Source: Chryseobacterium sp. FH2
GTDB taxonomy: Bacteria; Bacteroidota; Bacteroidia; Flavobacteriales; Weeksellaceae
NCBI RefSeq assembly: GCF_001045455.1
Contig: NZ_LFNE01000001.1
Location: 1 to 64,000, forward strand
Length of the DNA: 64,000 nucleotides
Direction of reading: 5' to 3'
Shown: positions 51,986 through 60,612 of the stretch, in pieces
Numbering within the stretch: the stretch's first letter is position 1
Layout: each line of letters begins with the position of its first letter
Notes under the pieces: generated by a model
The model's database searches: none
The model's input: the letters and a program-made list of their open reading frames with translations, nothing else
What the model was told of the DNA's origin: nothing
Made by a program: the position numbers and the translations under genes

Positions 51986-54133
51986 TTAAATCCTTTCCAA
52001 TTCTTCCGAATCAATCGTTGTCTTAAACGTTCCGTAATTTACAATCACCTTATTTCTGGAAATTTTTTCAATCGTTCCCACACTTGTACTTCCGGTGATG
52101 CGGACTCGTTGCCCTACTTTCATCCAGACTGCACGGTCGGTTTTACGTTTTTCCTCCAGTTTTTCGTTGGTTTCGGAGATTTTTTCAATAACTTCTTCTC
52201 TTTTAAGCTGTTGAGTTATTTTTCGTTTTACTACTTGAAGTCGCTTGGTTTCATCTTTGTCGGCGCCAATTTTCCTGAACTTTTCCTGTTCCAAAATTTT
52301 TACGAAATCCTTTACAACATCCTTCCTGGATTTTCCTTTTACATAACTGTCGATAAATGTTTCAATCTTATTCCCGAACTGAAGCTTTCGATGCTCCTCT
52401 TCATACAGTTTCTGGAAATTAAACAGTTTTTGCTGAAGCTGCTCGTTCAGTTTCTGTAAATTATCACGCTTGTCTTCTACGGATTCTTTTCTTTCGGCAA
52501 GGTCGGTTTTCAATTTTTCAACCTCGTACTTTTCCTGCTGAAGTTTTACAATTGTTTTATCAAGATTTACAATATCATGTTCTACTTTTTTCTTTGCAGA
52601 ATGAATGATAAATCTCGGAATTTTATTCTTTTCCGCCACCTCAAATGTGAATGAACTTCCGGCTTGTCCTACTTCCAGTTTATACATCGGTTCCAAAGTC
52701 TCTTCATTAAACAGCATTGCTGCATTTTGAGCATTTGGAAGCTGTTCTACAACCAATTTTATGTTGGTATAGTGAGTTGTAATAATGGCAAAACTTTTTT
52801 TATCATAGAAAAACTCAAGGAAACTTTCTGCCAAAGCTCCACCGAGTTCAGGATCTGAGCCCGTTCCAAATTCATCAATTAACAAAAGCGTTTCTGCATC
52901 AGCCTCTCGGATGATTCCCGACATCTTCTTCAATCTTGATGAATACGTAGAAAGATGGTTTTCAATAGATTGGTTATCACCGATATCCGTCATGATTTTG
53001 TCAAAGAAAAACATTTCAGACTTCGGGTGAGCCGGAACCAAAATTCCGCTTTGAATCATCAGTTGAAGCAAACCGACAGTTTTCAGCGTGATTGATTTCC
53101 CTCCAGCGTTCGGCCCTGAAATACAGATAATTCTGTTATGATCCGTTAATGTTAAAGTCTGGGAATAAATGGTTTTATTTTCAGCCTTATTTCTTAAAAA
53201 TAGCAAAGGATGAAAAGCTTCTCTTAATCTTAACGTCTTGTGACGGTTGATTTTCGGTAAAACTCCATTGATTAATTCTGCAAATTTAGCCTTGGCTCTG
53301 GTCAAATCAAGATCAAAAATATACATCTGATACCTCCAAAGCTGAGGTTGAAATTCTGCCAGCTCTGCGGTCAGTTTTCTCAGAATTTTATCGATTTCCT
53401 TTTTCTCTTCTTCTTCACTTTCTTTTAGTTTGAAGTAATGTTTTACAACACTGTCCGGCTGCATATAGGTGATAGAGCCTGTTTTTGAAAGTCCTAAAAC
53501 TCTTCCCGCTACTCTTTTTTTGTAGGCAGATTTTACGGCTAAAACCCTTTGGTCATCAATAATTGTTTCGCGGATATCATCCAAAAAATCACTTTGCCCG
53601 TAATTGAATAAAGCCCGGTTGAAGTTTTCCTGAATTGCTTTTTTCGCAACCTGAATTTCGGCTCTTAACGTTTTCAGAATTGGAGAAGCTTCACTTTTCA
53701 CTTCACCAAAACGGTTAAAAACTTTATCTACTTTATCAATAATTTCCTTTTTGAATTCTAAAACAGAAACGTCTTGTATCAAAGTAGGAAAGGTTTCTGG
53801 CATGGTCGGGAAAAACTTCTGAAGTTTTCCTATCTGTTCCGTGATGGTTTTGATTCTGATGAAAGCACTGTTTTCAAGACGATAATTCTCAATCAGCATG
53901 AGTTTCAACTCACTTTCAATATCTTCATATTCATCAAACGGAATCGCATTTGAACTTTCAAAACTCGACAAATACTCGGAAGTTTTTTTCAATGAAAGTT
54001 CTGCCTCGTCAATTTCCATCGGACGAAGTTGAAGAATTTTTTCCCTCGTTTTCGGAGAATACGCAAAAGGAGAAATTTCCGCGAGCAATTGCGGAAACTC
54101 TAATTCGTTTAAATCTTCTTTATTTATATACAC
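51986..54133 (-). CDS. mutS2: MutS2-type ATPase without Smr domain
   Basis: 715 residues from a GTG start (54133). MutS core domain to about residue 300; ATPase Walker A CISGPNAGGKSITLKTV, Walker B region LLLIDEFGTGSDPELGGALAE, then the helical arm rich in Glu/Lys and a C-terminal QRVRITGSTSVGTIEKISRNKVIVNYGTF (KOW-like). The MutS2 Smr nuclease domain is missing. It is about 70 residues shorter than MutS2 with Smr, a common form in this phylum. TAAATTTG lies 2 nt before the GTG, so the mRNA may be nearly leaderless. Roles: suppression of recombination and ribosome rescue in other bacteria. Confidence 0.88.
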   Translation of the reverse strand: MYINKEDLNELEFPQLLAEISPFAYSPKTREKILQLRPMEIDEAELSLKKTSEYLSSFESSNAIPFDEYEDIESELKLMLIENYRLENSAFIRIKTITEQIGKLQKFFPTMPETFPTLIQDVSVLEFKKEIIDKVDKVFNRFGEVKSEASPILKTLRAEIQVAKKAIQENFNRALFNYGQSDFLDDIRETIIDDQRVLAVKSAYKKRVAGRVLGLSKTGSITYMQPDSVVKHYFKLKESEEEEKKEIDKILRKLTAELAEFQPQLWRYQMYIFDLDLTRAKAKFAELINGVLPKINRHKTLRLREAFHPLLFLRNKAENKTIYSQTLTLTDHNRIICISGPNAGGKSITLKTVGLLQLMIQSGILVPAHPKSEMFFFDKIMTDIGDNQSIENHLSTYSSRLKKMSGIIREADAETLLLIDEFGTGSDPELGGALAESFLEFFYDKKSFAIITTHYTNIKLVVEQLPNAQNAAMLFNEETLEPMYKLEVGQAGSSFTFEVAEKNKIPRFIIHSAKKKVEHDIVNLDKTIVKLQQEKYEVEKLKTDLAERKESVEDKRDNLQKLNEQLQQKLFNFQKLYEEEHRKLQFGNKIETFIDSYVKGKSRKDVVKDFVKILEQEKFRKIGADKDETKRLQVVKRKITQQLKREEVIEKISETNEKLEEKRKTDRAVWMKVGQRVRITGSTSVGTIEKISRNKVIVNYGTFKTTIDSEELERI

Positions 54134-54196
54134 ACTGCAAATTTAGTGAGAAAATGTGAATGTTAATTTGAAAATAACTATATAATCAAGTTTTGC

Positions 54197-54204
54197 TAAA
54201 TTTG
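54197..54204 (+). promoter_or_regulatory. -7 element of the GNAT gene
   Basis: TAAATTTG, 4 nt before the ATG at 54209. No good TTG at -33. Suggests a very short or absent 5' leader. Confidence 0.5.
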
Positions 54205-54208
54205 AAAC

Positions 54209-54712
54209 ATGAAACTGGAAACCGAACGATTAATCTTAAAAGACATTAACGAAACCCATGCGGAAGATATTTTGAGAATCCGAAGCAATGAGTTTATCAA
54301 CAAATTTGTTCAAAGAAAATCACCAAAAACAAATTATGATGCACTTCAATTTATCTTAACGATTAAAGAGAGGACTAAAAATAACCAAACATTTTATTGG
54401 GGAATTTCTTTAAAAGAAAAACCGGGTATTATCGGTACAATTTGCCTTTGGAATTTTTCTGAAGACAGGAAAACTGCAGAAGTAGGTTACGAATTGCTGC
54501 CGGATTATCACCGAAAAGGAATCATGTCGGAAGCATTGACAGCTGTTTTAAATTTTGGTTTTAATGAATTACATTTGCAGGAAATTTTAGCAATCACCAA
54601 TAAGTTGAATGAAAACTCGAAAGGCCTTCTTTTAAAACATGATTTTATGTTGGAGGAGGGAAGAGAAGATAAAGGCTTTCCGGAGAATTTGGTTTTTAGT
54701 TTAAAGAAATAA
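54209..54712 (+). CDS. GNAT acetyltransferase, RimJ/RimL-like
   Basis: 167 residues. METLxTERLxLKDI-type start (KLETERLILKDINETHAED), then FYWGISLKEKPGIIGTICLWN, AEVGYELLPDYHRKGIMSEALTAVLNFGFNEL and NKLNENSKGLLLKHDF, the ribosomal-protein acetyltransferase (RimJ/RimL) pattern. It stands alone, divergent from mutS2, with a -7 box very close to the start. Confidence 0.85.
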   Translation: MKLETERLILKDINETHAEDILRIRSNEFINKFVQRKSPKTNYDALQFILTIKERTKNNQTFYWGISLKEKPGIIGTICLWNFSEDRKTAEVGYELLPDYHRKGIMSEALTAVLNFGFNELHLQEILAITNKLNENSKGLLLKHDFMLEEGREDKGFPENLVFSLKK

Positions 54713-54856
54713 GGACTTACATATTTTTAATATTTTGTATATTTGAATTAATGATATCTTTACTCCATATAGAGTTGATAAAAATAATGCAGTTACAATT
54801 CCTAAGTTCAACAACAGTAAATAAGTGAAGAAGATTTACCATTTTAATAATTTACC

Positions 54857-55498
54857 ATGACCTGGACAGATATTTTAGCCCCTATAAAAAACACGGAATA
54901 TTTTAAAAAACTTTGGGAAAAAGTAAAGCAAGAGTATGCAACAACAAAAGTTTTTCCACCTAAAAATCAGATTTTCAGAGCATTGGAAATCACACCTTTC
55001 GATGATATTGCAGTTGTGATTATAGGTCAGGATCCTTATCATAATGATTTTCAGGCAAATGGTTTGTGCTTTTCAGTTTCCGAACAGGTGGCAGCACCAC
55101 CTTCGCTCAAAAATATTTTTATTGAATTAAAAGATGATTTAGGAGTGGTAAGAACTTCAAAAGAATTAGACGATTGGGGAAAACAAGGTGTTTTATTATT
55201 AAATGCCACTTTAACGGTTCGTGCGCATTCTCCAAATTCACATAAAGATTTGGGTTGGGAGAAGTTTACAGATTTTATTATTAAAGAAATTTCAGATAAA
55301 AAAGAAAATGTGGTTTTTGTGTTATGGGGAGCTTTTGCACAAAAAAAAGCCGAACTCATAGATTCTACCAAGCATTTTATTATAAAATCGGCGCATCCGT
55401 CACCGTTTTCTGTTCACAGAGGTTTTTTTGGAAGCAAACCTTTCTCAAAAATCAACGAATATCTGGTGTCAAAAGGAAAGAAGCCTATTTCATGGTAG
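54857..55498 (+). CDS. ung: Uracil-DNA glycosylase
   Basis: 213 residues. Catalytic GQDPYHNDFQANGLCFSV (Asp in D-P-Y-H), LLLNATLTVR, VFVLWGAFAQKKAEL and HPSPFSVHRGFFGSKPF (the HPSP-type loop). Family I UNG, removes uracil from DNA. It overlaps the 3' end of the convergent lipoprotein gene by 14 nt. Confidence 0.95.
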   Translation: MTWTDILAPIKNTEYFKKLWEKVKQEYATTKVFPPKNQIFRALEITPFDDIAVVIIGQDPYHNDFQANGLCFSVSEQVAAPPSLKNIFIELKDDLGVVRTSKELDDWGKQGVLLLNATLTVRAHSPNSHKDLGWEKFTDFIIKEISDKKENVVFVLWGAFAQKKAELIDSTKHFIIKSAHPSPFSVHRGFFGSKPFSKINEYLVSKGKKPISW

Positions 55499-55982
55499 AT
55501 TTTTCTTCTGCCTTTTTGATAGTGATTCCTATTCTGTATTTTCCTGCCAAAGCTTTTACTCCCTCTTTTGAATTCGGATAAGGAGTAACTTCGACCAATG
55601 AAATGGTGTATCCGTTAAACTCGGCAGTTTTAAAATAATTTCTTCCTGCATTATCCGTTGTGGCCAGGTTCAGCATTGCGGGTCTTGTTGCCAATCCCAT
55701 TACTTCAACATTAGCAACAGCTACTCCGGCCCAAACACAATTTACATCGGTAGGGCAACGGCTGTCTTCAGAAATACCTTTGAAAGTGAGATTCATTTCC
55801 GCCTCTTTTAAAAATTTATTTTCCCCTTCCGTAAAATAAATAACTTCTCCTTCTTTATTCATAGATTTTGTTTCTTTTATTTCAGTAACAGAAGTTTTTG
55901 TGGAGGTGTTCATTTCTTTTTGAGCACTGCAGTTTGATAATGTCAATACTCCCAAACTGAATATGATGGCTTTGTGTAACAT
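55485..55982 (-). CDS. Lipoprotein, unknown function
   Basis: 165 residues from the ATG at 55982 (MLHKAIIFSLGVLTL), which lies 11 nt after the DUF456 gene stop. Lipobox LSNCSAQ (Cys17). The mature part is a T/S/K-rich linker, then a beta domain with GISEDSRCPTDVNCVWAGVAVANVEV (a CxxDxxCVWAGxxxV motif typical of some small periplasmic lipoproteins) and ending YRIGITIKKAE. Function unknown. Convergent with ung. Confidence 0.65.
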   Translation of the reverse strand: MLHKAIIFSLGVLTLSNCSAQKEMNTSTKTSVTEIKETKSMNKEGEVIYFTEGENKFLKEAEMNLTFKGISEDSRCPTDVNCVWAGVAVANVEVMGLATRPAMLNLATTDNAGRNYFKTAEFNGYTISLVEVTPYPNSKEGVKALAGKYRIGITIKKAEEKSTMK

Positions 55983-55992
55983 TGTTTTGATT

Positions 55993-56484
55993 TTAAATAA
56001 CATTAAGCATGTTTAATAATACTACCAAAAACATTGCCACACCCACTACAAAACTGAAACCCGTTCCGTAAATAAATCCTACAAAAGCTCCTTTTGTTGA
56101 TTTCCAGGCTTTATTCATGTCTTTGCTGTCATGAAGTAATTCTCCAATGAAAACCCCTGCGAACATTCCAACTAAAAATCCTAAAGGAATAGGTAAAAAT
56201 ATTCCGACAATAGTTCCCACTACCGAACCAATGCTTCCCCAGCGGGTTCCGCCATATTTTTTGGTTGTTTTTGCGGGGATTACATAACTTAAAACAACGG
56301 AAAGAGCTGTTAAAAGTCCAAATGCCCAGACATAAAGCATTGATAAATCCGCATCTGTTCCAAATTTATAGATTAGCAATCCGCAAAGGCTTAATAATAA
56401 TCCGGGTAAAACAGGTAAGAAGGTTCCTAATATTCCTACAAATAATAATACAAGACAAAAAATGTTAATTAATGTAGTATCCAT
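55993..56484 (-). CDS. DUF456 membrane protein
   Basis: 163 residues, four to five hydrophobic segments. NIFCLVLLFVGILGTFLPVLPGLLLSLCGLLIYK and GTRWGSIGSVVGTIVGIFLPIPLGFLVGMFAGVFIGE match DUF456. Inner membrane. Starts a two-gene operon with the lipoprotein. No promoter recognised. Confidence 0.82.
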   Translation of the reverse strand: MDTTLINIFCLVLLFVGILGTFLPVLPGLLLSLCGLLIYKFGTDADLSMLYVWAFGLLTALSVVLSYVIPAKTTKKYGGTRWGSIGSVVGTIVGIFLPIPLGFLVGMFAGVFIGELLHDSKDMNKAWKSTKGAFVGFIYGTGFSFVVGVAMFLVVLLNMLNVI

Positions 56485-56616
56485 TTTTTAAATTTATAAT
56501 GCAAGATATAAAAAAAGAAAATTTTATGTAAGGATAAATATTTTTGGGATGATAATTGATGATGAATATTAAATTACGAATACAAAATCAGTCCTAAATT
56601 TGTTAAATTTGCTTTA

Positions 56617-57879
56617 ATGAAAGACGAAATACAAGACACTAAAGATTTTCTACAGAATATAAGTGACCAGATTCACTATTTTGTAAGAGATAATGTACAT
56701 TCTGATTTGGTGCTTACCCTTCAGATCGTATTGAAATTTATATTTTTAGCAGGTCTTATTTTTCTTTTAGATTTTCTTTTAAAGCTTATTGTTAATACGG
56801 TCATTAAGTTCTTTTTTGACAAAGAAAAATATCCGGTTTTAAAATCGATTTATGATTCCAGAATTACCAATTCGTTAGTCCATTTAGGCGCTTTGAATTT
56901 TGCAGGCCATGCATTGCTTTCTGTTTTTTACAGACATCCGAAAAGTTTTGCTTTATTAGGGTTAATCGTAGATGTAGCAACTATTTTTGTGATTGCAGGA
57001 ATGTTGTTCAGAGCATTGACCGCTTTTAGGAATTACTTTGTTATCAAACAGGATTATTACAAAATAATGGCTCTTAATGCCATTTCTGAAACAGTGAAAA
57101 TTTTTGGAATTTTTGTGCTTTCTGTGATTGGGATCTGTATCATTTTTGGGATTAAAGGCGGTACTATTTTAGGGAGTTTAGGAGCAATTACGGCGGTTCT
57201 GGTTTTGGTATTCAGAGATACAATTTTAGGATTTGTGACTGGCCTTCATGTAGCCACTTCAAAAAGTATGAAAGTCGGAGACTGGATAAGTATTCCGAAA
57301 TACAGTATTGAAGGAAATATTATGGATATCAGTCTTTTAACAACAAAAATAAGCAATTTTGATAAGACGGTTTCTACAATTCCGACATATGATTTATTGA
57401 CAACAGAGATTAAAAACCTTCAGATAATGTCTGAATCTAATACAAGAAGAATTAAAAAATCTATTTATTTTAATATCAATTCCTTTAAATTTTTAACTGA
57501 TGAAGATATTGAGCGGCTGAAGGAAATCAACCTTATTTCAGATTATCTTGAAGGTAAAATGACCGAATTGAAAAAGGAAAAAGAAAATCTGAAGCATAAA
57601 GACAAAATTGTCAACGGAAGGCAGCTTACCAATATTGGTGTTTTTAGATATTATGCTCAAAAGTATATTGAAAACGATCCTGATATTGATAAAAACGGAG
57701 CTATAATGGTTCGTCAGCTGGATATTACGCCTCAAGGACTGCCTTTGGAAATTTATTGTTTCACAAATGATTCTAAATGGGAACATTTTGAGCAGATTCA
57801 GGCAGATATTTTTGATCATTTACTGGTAGCGTCAAAAGAATTTGATTTGCAGGTGATGCAGGTGAATGTAAAGGTTTAA
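56617..57879 (+). CDS. Mechanosensitive channel, MscS family
   Basis: 420 residues. Four N-terminal helices, then the MscS core: GSLGAITAVLVLVFRDTILGFVTGLHVATSKSMKVGDWISI (pore helix and beta domain), and a cytoplasmic C-terminus rich in Lys/Glu. It opens under membrane tension to release solutes. TAAATTTG ends 5 nt before the ATG. A single gene. Confidence 0.85.
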   Translation: MKDEIQDTKDFLQNISDQIHYFVRDNVHSDLVLTLQIVLKFIFLAGLIFLLDFLLKLIVNTVIKFFFDKEKYPVLKSIYDSRITNSLVHLGALNFAGHALLSVFYRHPKSFALLGLIVDVATIFVIAGMLFRALTAFRNYFVIKQDYYKIMALNAISETVKIFGIFVLSVIGICIIFGIKGGTILGSLGAITAVLVLVFRDTILGFVTGLHVATSKSMKVGDWISIPKYSIEGNIMDISLLTTKISNFDKTVSTIPTYDLLTTEIKNLQIMSESNTRRIKKSIYFNINSFKFLTDEDIERLKEINLISDYLEGKMTELKKEKENLKHKDKIVNGRQLTNIGVFRYYAQKYIENDPDIDKNGAIMVRQLDITPQGLPLEIYCFTNDSKWEHFEQIQADIFDHLLVASKEFDLQVMQVNVKV

Positions 57880-58019
57880 ACTGCCTTTCAGTAACTTCTC
57901 TATGAATTATTTTCTGATTTAATTAATATTGTATGAATTATTTCGTGTAATTTGGATAATTTGCTCCTGAAATGAGGTAATTTTCTTTCTTAGAATAAAT
58001 ATTTTTGTATTTTCGTGGC

Positions 58020-58355
58020 ATGACAAAAATTCAATGGGTAGATTGCCACAGAATGCCATCAAGATCCTTTTTCTATAAGAAGAAGCAATTTCCTGTGTGT
58101 GCAAGATGTACTGGAATTTATATTGGATATTTTTTTATGATTCCTATGCTGTGGTTTTATCAGATAGGATTTCTTATCAGTCTTGCGCTTATTATTCCTA
58201 CCATGTTGGATGGTCTTACTCAAGCTTATCTCCACAGGGAAAGTACAAATATACTGCGCTGTTCCACAGGTATTTTAGCAGGAATAGGAATGAGTGGATT
58301 TAGCGAAAGAATTACTTATCATACATACAAATTCATCGAAATATTATTATCTTAA
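58020..58355 (+). CDS. DUF2085 small membrane protein
   Basis: 111 residues from the ATG at 58020 (MTKIQWVDCHRMPSRSFFYKKKQ); the earlier ATG at 58005 is inside the promoter region. Motifs DCHRMPSRSF and PVCARCTGIYIG with a Cys pair, then two to three membrane helices. DUF2085-type. It may bind a metal through the Cys/His set (inference). It ends 9 nt before the next small gene, and TATTTTTG lies 12 nt upstream of the start. Confidence 0.75.
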   Translation: MTKIQWVDCHRMPSRSFFYKKKQFPVCARCTGIYIGYFFMIPMLWFYQIGFLISLALIIPTMLDGLTQAYLHRESTNILRCSTGILAGIGMSGFSERITYHTYKFIEILLS

Positions 58356-58364
58356 AAACAAACT

Positions 58365-58595
58365 ATGAGCGATTTTAATCAAAATTATCCGAACAACTCG
58401 AATCAATCTAATGAAGATTTACATATAGGGTTGAAAATTTTATCATTTTGTATTCCATTGGCAGGAGCAATTATTTATTTTGTCAAAAAAGACAAAGAGC
58501 CGGTAGCTGCAAAATCTGCATGTACCTTAGCCCTTATCGGACTGGCGGTAAATGTTGTTCTTACTGTTGTACGATTGGTTATGCAGGGAAATTAA
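58365..58595 (+). CDS. Small membrane protein (DUF4870-like)
   Basis: 76 residues with a polar N-terminus (NQNYPNNSNQSNEDLHIG) and two helices (LSFCIPLAGAIIYFVKKDKEP; CTLALIGLAVNVVLTVVRLVMQ). Layout like short DUF4870/TM2-type proteins. It starts 9 nt after the DUF2085-type gene. Function unknown. Confidence 0.65.
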   Translation: MSDFNQNYPNNSNQSNEDLHIGLKILSFCIPLAGAIIYFVKKDKEPVAAKSACTLALIGLAVNVVLTVVRLVMQGN

Positions 58596-58608
58596 AAAAT
58601 CTTATACG

Positions 58609-58637
58609 AAAAACCCACTTTAAGTTGGGTTTTTTTT
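58609..58637 (+). terminator. Terminator before pdxJ
   Basis: AAAACCCACTT pairs with AAGTTGGGTTTT (one bulge) and is followed by a T-run. It ends only about 12 nt before the pdxJ ATG. Confidence 0.7.
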
Positions 58638-58644
58638 ATTTTTG
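58637..58644 (+). promoter_or_regulatory. -7 element of pdxJ
   Basis: TATTTTTG, 4 nt before the ATG at 58649, overlapping the end of the preceding terminator T-run. Suggests a leaderless or nearly leaderless pdxJ mRNA. Confidence 0.45.
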
Positions 58645-58648
58645 TAGT

Positions 58649-59374
58649 ATGACAAAATTAAGTGTAAATATTAACAAAATTGCAACAATAAGAAATGCAA
58701 GAGGAGGCGAAACGCCCAGTGTAACGGAAGCTGCAATTAAGATTCAGGAGTTTGGCGGACAGGGAATTACAATTCATCCCAGACCTGATGAAAGACATAT
58801 TACAAGAAAAGATGTTTATGATCTAAAACCTTTGGTGACTACTGAGTTTAATATCGAAGGAAATCCTCATCGCCCATTTATCGACATGGTTTTAGAGGTG
58901 AAGCCTGAGCAGGTGACTTTAGTTCCCGATGCGGATGATGCTATTACTTCAAATGCAGGTTGGGACACAATAAAACACTTAGATTTTCTTACAGAAATCA
59001 TCGCTGAATTTAAAAGTGCAGGAATCAGGACTTCAATTTTCCTGGATCCGGATCCTGAATTGGTAGAAAATGCAGCAAAAACAGGTGCAGACAGAATTGA
59101 ATTATATACTGAAGCTTACGCTAAGAATTATTTAATCAACAAAGAACAGGCTATTAAACCTTATTACGATACAGCGGTTGCTGCTGCTGATTTTGGATTA
59201 GGTTTAAATGCTGGTCATGATCTAAGTCTGGAAAATTTAAAATATTTTGCAGATAATATTCCGAATTTATTAGAGGTTTCCATCGGTCATGCTTTAATTT
59301 CTGAAGCACTTTACATGGGATTGGAAAATACAGTCCAGGCTTATTTGAAGAGATTGGCAAAATGGGAAAATTAG
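58649..59374 (+). CDS. pdxJ: Pyridoxine 5'-phosphate synthase
   Basis: 241 residues from the ATG at 58649 (MTKLSVNINKIATIRNARGG); an upstream-extended frame overlapping the small membrane gene is rejected. TIM barrel with GITIHPRPDERHI, VTLVPDADDAIT, VSIFLDPDPELVENA-type motif (here TSIFLDPDPE), RIELYTEAYA, LGLNAGHDL and EVSIGHALISEALYMG. Condenses DXP with 3-amino-2-oxopropyl phosphate in vitamin B6 synthesis. The gene starts right after a terminator, so it has its own promoter. Confidence 0.93.
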   Translation: MTKLSVNINKIATIRNARGGETPSVTEAAIKIQEFGGQGITIHPRPDERHITRKDVYDLKPLVTTEFNIEGNPHRPFIDMVLEVKPEQVTLVPDADDAITSNAGWDTIKHLDFLTEIIAEFKSAGIRTSIFLDPDPELVENAAKTGADRIELYTEAYAKNYLINKEQAIKPYYDTAVAAADFGLGLNAGHDLSLENLKYFADNIPNLLEVSIGHALISEALYMGLENTVQAYLKRLAKWEN

Positions 59375-59441
59375 AAGCCAGAAATCAGACGTTTTACTTC
59401 AATCTAACCTCTATATCTAACTTCTGACATTTATAGAAATT

Positions 59442-60221
59442 ATGGAAATTTTACATTCAAAAATATTTGGCGAAAATCTTTCGTCTACACCACTTCTGGT
59501 ATTTCACGGTTTATTTGGAATGCTTGATAACTGGGGAAGTTTTGGTAAAGATTTAGGTGAATTTTTACCTGTTCATTTGATTGATTTGCGCAATCACGGA
59601 AGAAGTTTTCATTCAGAAAGCATGTCTCACGATGATTTGGCAGATGATATTGCCAATTATATGAATCATTACGGAATCGAAAAAGCCCACCTTTTAGGAC
59701 ATTCTTTAGGGGGAAAAGCAGTAATGCAGTTTGCTGTAAAATATCCCGAAAAGGTAGAAAAACTGATAGTTGTAGATATTTCTCCAAAAGCATATCCTCC
59801 GCATCATCAAGGTGTTATTAAAGCTTTAGAGAGTGTTGATTTCAATATGGCTAATTCCAGAAATGATGTAGAGGCAGTTTTAAGTCAATATATTCCTGAA
59901 AAATCAACGATTCAGTTTTTAACTAAAAACTTGTATTGGGATGATAGTAAAAAGCTGAATTGGAGATTCAATCTTAAAACTTTATCAGAAAAATATACAG
60001 AATTTGTTTCAAATGCGATAAAATTCGGTGTTTTTGAAGGAGAAACTTTATTCATTTCGGGTGAAAGGTCAAACTATATTCTTCCTCAGGATGAATTTGG
60101 GATAAAACAGCAGTTTCCGAAAGCTAAAATTGTGATTGTAAAAAATGCAGCACATTGGGTTCAGGCGGAAAACCCTGTTGATTTTGCTAATGTTGTTAAG
60201 CAATTTTTGAATTTAAATTAA
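59442..60221 (+). CDS. Alpha/beta hydrolase (YbfF-like esterase)
   Basis: 259 residues. LLVFHGLFGMLDNWGSFGKDLG (oxyanion loop), DLRNHGRSFHSESMSH, HLLGHSLGGKAVMQFAVKYPEKVEKLIVVDISPK (nucleophile Ser in GHSLG), FISGERSNYI (acid side) and NAAHWVQAENP (catalytic His). Pattern of YbfF/serine esterases. Cytoplasmic. It is the last housekeeping gene before the graspetide cluster. Confidence 0.85.
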   Translation: MEILHSKIFGENLSSTPLLVFHGLFGMLDNWGSFGKDLGEFLPVHLIDLRNHGRSFHSESMSHDDLADDIANYMNHYGIEKAHLLGHSLGGKAVMQFAVKYPEKVEKLIVVDISPKAYPPHHQGVIKALESVDFNMANSRNDVEAVLSQYIPEKSTIQFLTKNLYWDDSKKLNWRFNLKTLSEKYTEFVSNAIKFGVFEGETLFISGERSNYILPQDEFGIKQQFPKAKIVIVKNAAHWVQAENPVDFANVVKQFLNLN

Positions 60222-60340
60222 TATTCCATTATTATTGATTATAATTTGTTAAAATTTTCTTAAAGAATAGTTTTATTCTTCTCTGTGTGAATTTTTTTTT
60301 ATACATTAGATTTTCATAAATCATTCAAAATATTAATAAC

Positions 60341-60586
60341 ATGGAAAAGAAAAATTCAAAAAAACCATTCTTTGCCTCTTTTTTGGAGAAACAAATTAAG
60401 GATCCTGAAACTATTCAAGGCGGGTCAGGAATTGTTACGGCTGCACTTGAAGATAGTGTAGCGCCTACTGCACCTCTTAAAGATTCGGTGACTATGGTTA
60501 CGCTGGACAATGCTACTCGTCCGGGATATGATAATGTCACTATGAAATACCCTTCTGATGGGGATGAAGACGGAAATGCCGTTTAA
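60341..60586 (+). CDS. Graspetide precursor A1 (microviridin/chryseoviridin-like)
   Basis: 81 residues. The leader KKPFFASFLEKQ (residues about 8-18) matches the PFFARFLE-type recognition helix bound by the ATP-grasp ligases. KDPETIQGG follows and may be a double-Gly cleavage region. A Thr/Asp-rich spacer leads to the core TMKYPSDGDEDG at residues 67-78, the T-x-K-x-P-S-D hallmark of microviridin-type graspetides. The donors are T67, K69 and S72; the acidic acceptors are D73, D75, E76 and D77. The tail is NAV. The adjacent ATP-grasp genes support the role. The aromatic residue after PSD in microviridin is Gly here. Confidence 0.88.
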   Translation: MEKKNSKKPFFASFLEKQIKDPETIQGGSGIVTAALEDSVAPTAPLKDSVTMVTLDNATRPGYDNVTMKYPSDGDEDGNAV

Positions 60587-60612
60587 AAAATTAAATCCAA
60601 ACAAAATTAATT

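Noticed and set aside
59375..59441. Repeat-like text 'agaagccagaaatcag...taacttctgac' between pdxJ and the esterase gene
   Set aside because: Only a weak inverted similarity; too short to call a repeat without genome-wide comparison.
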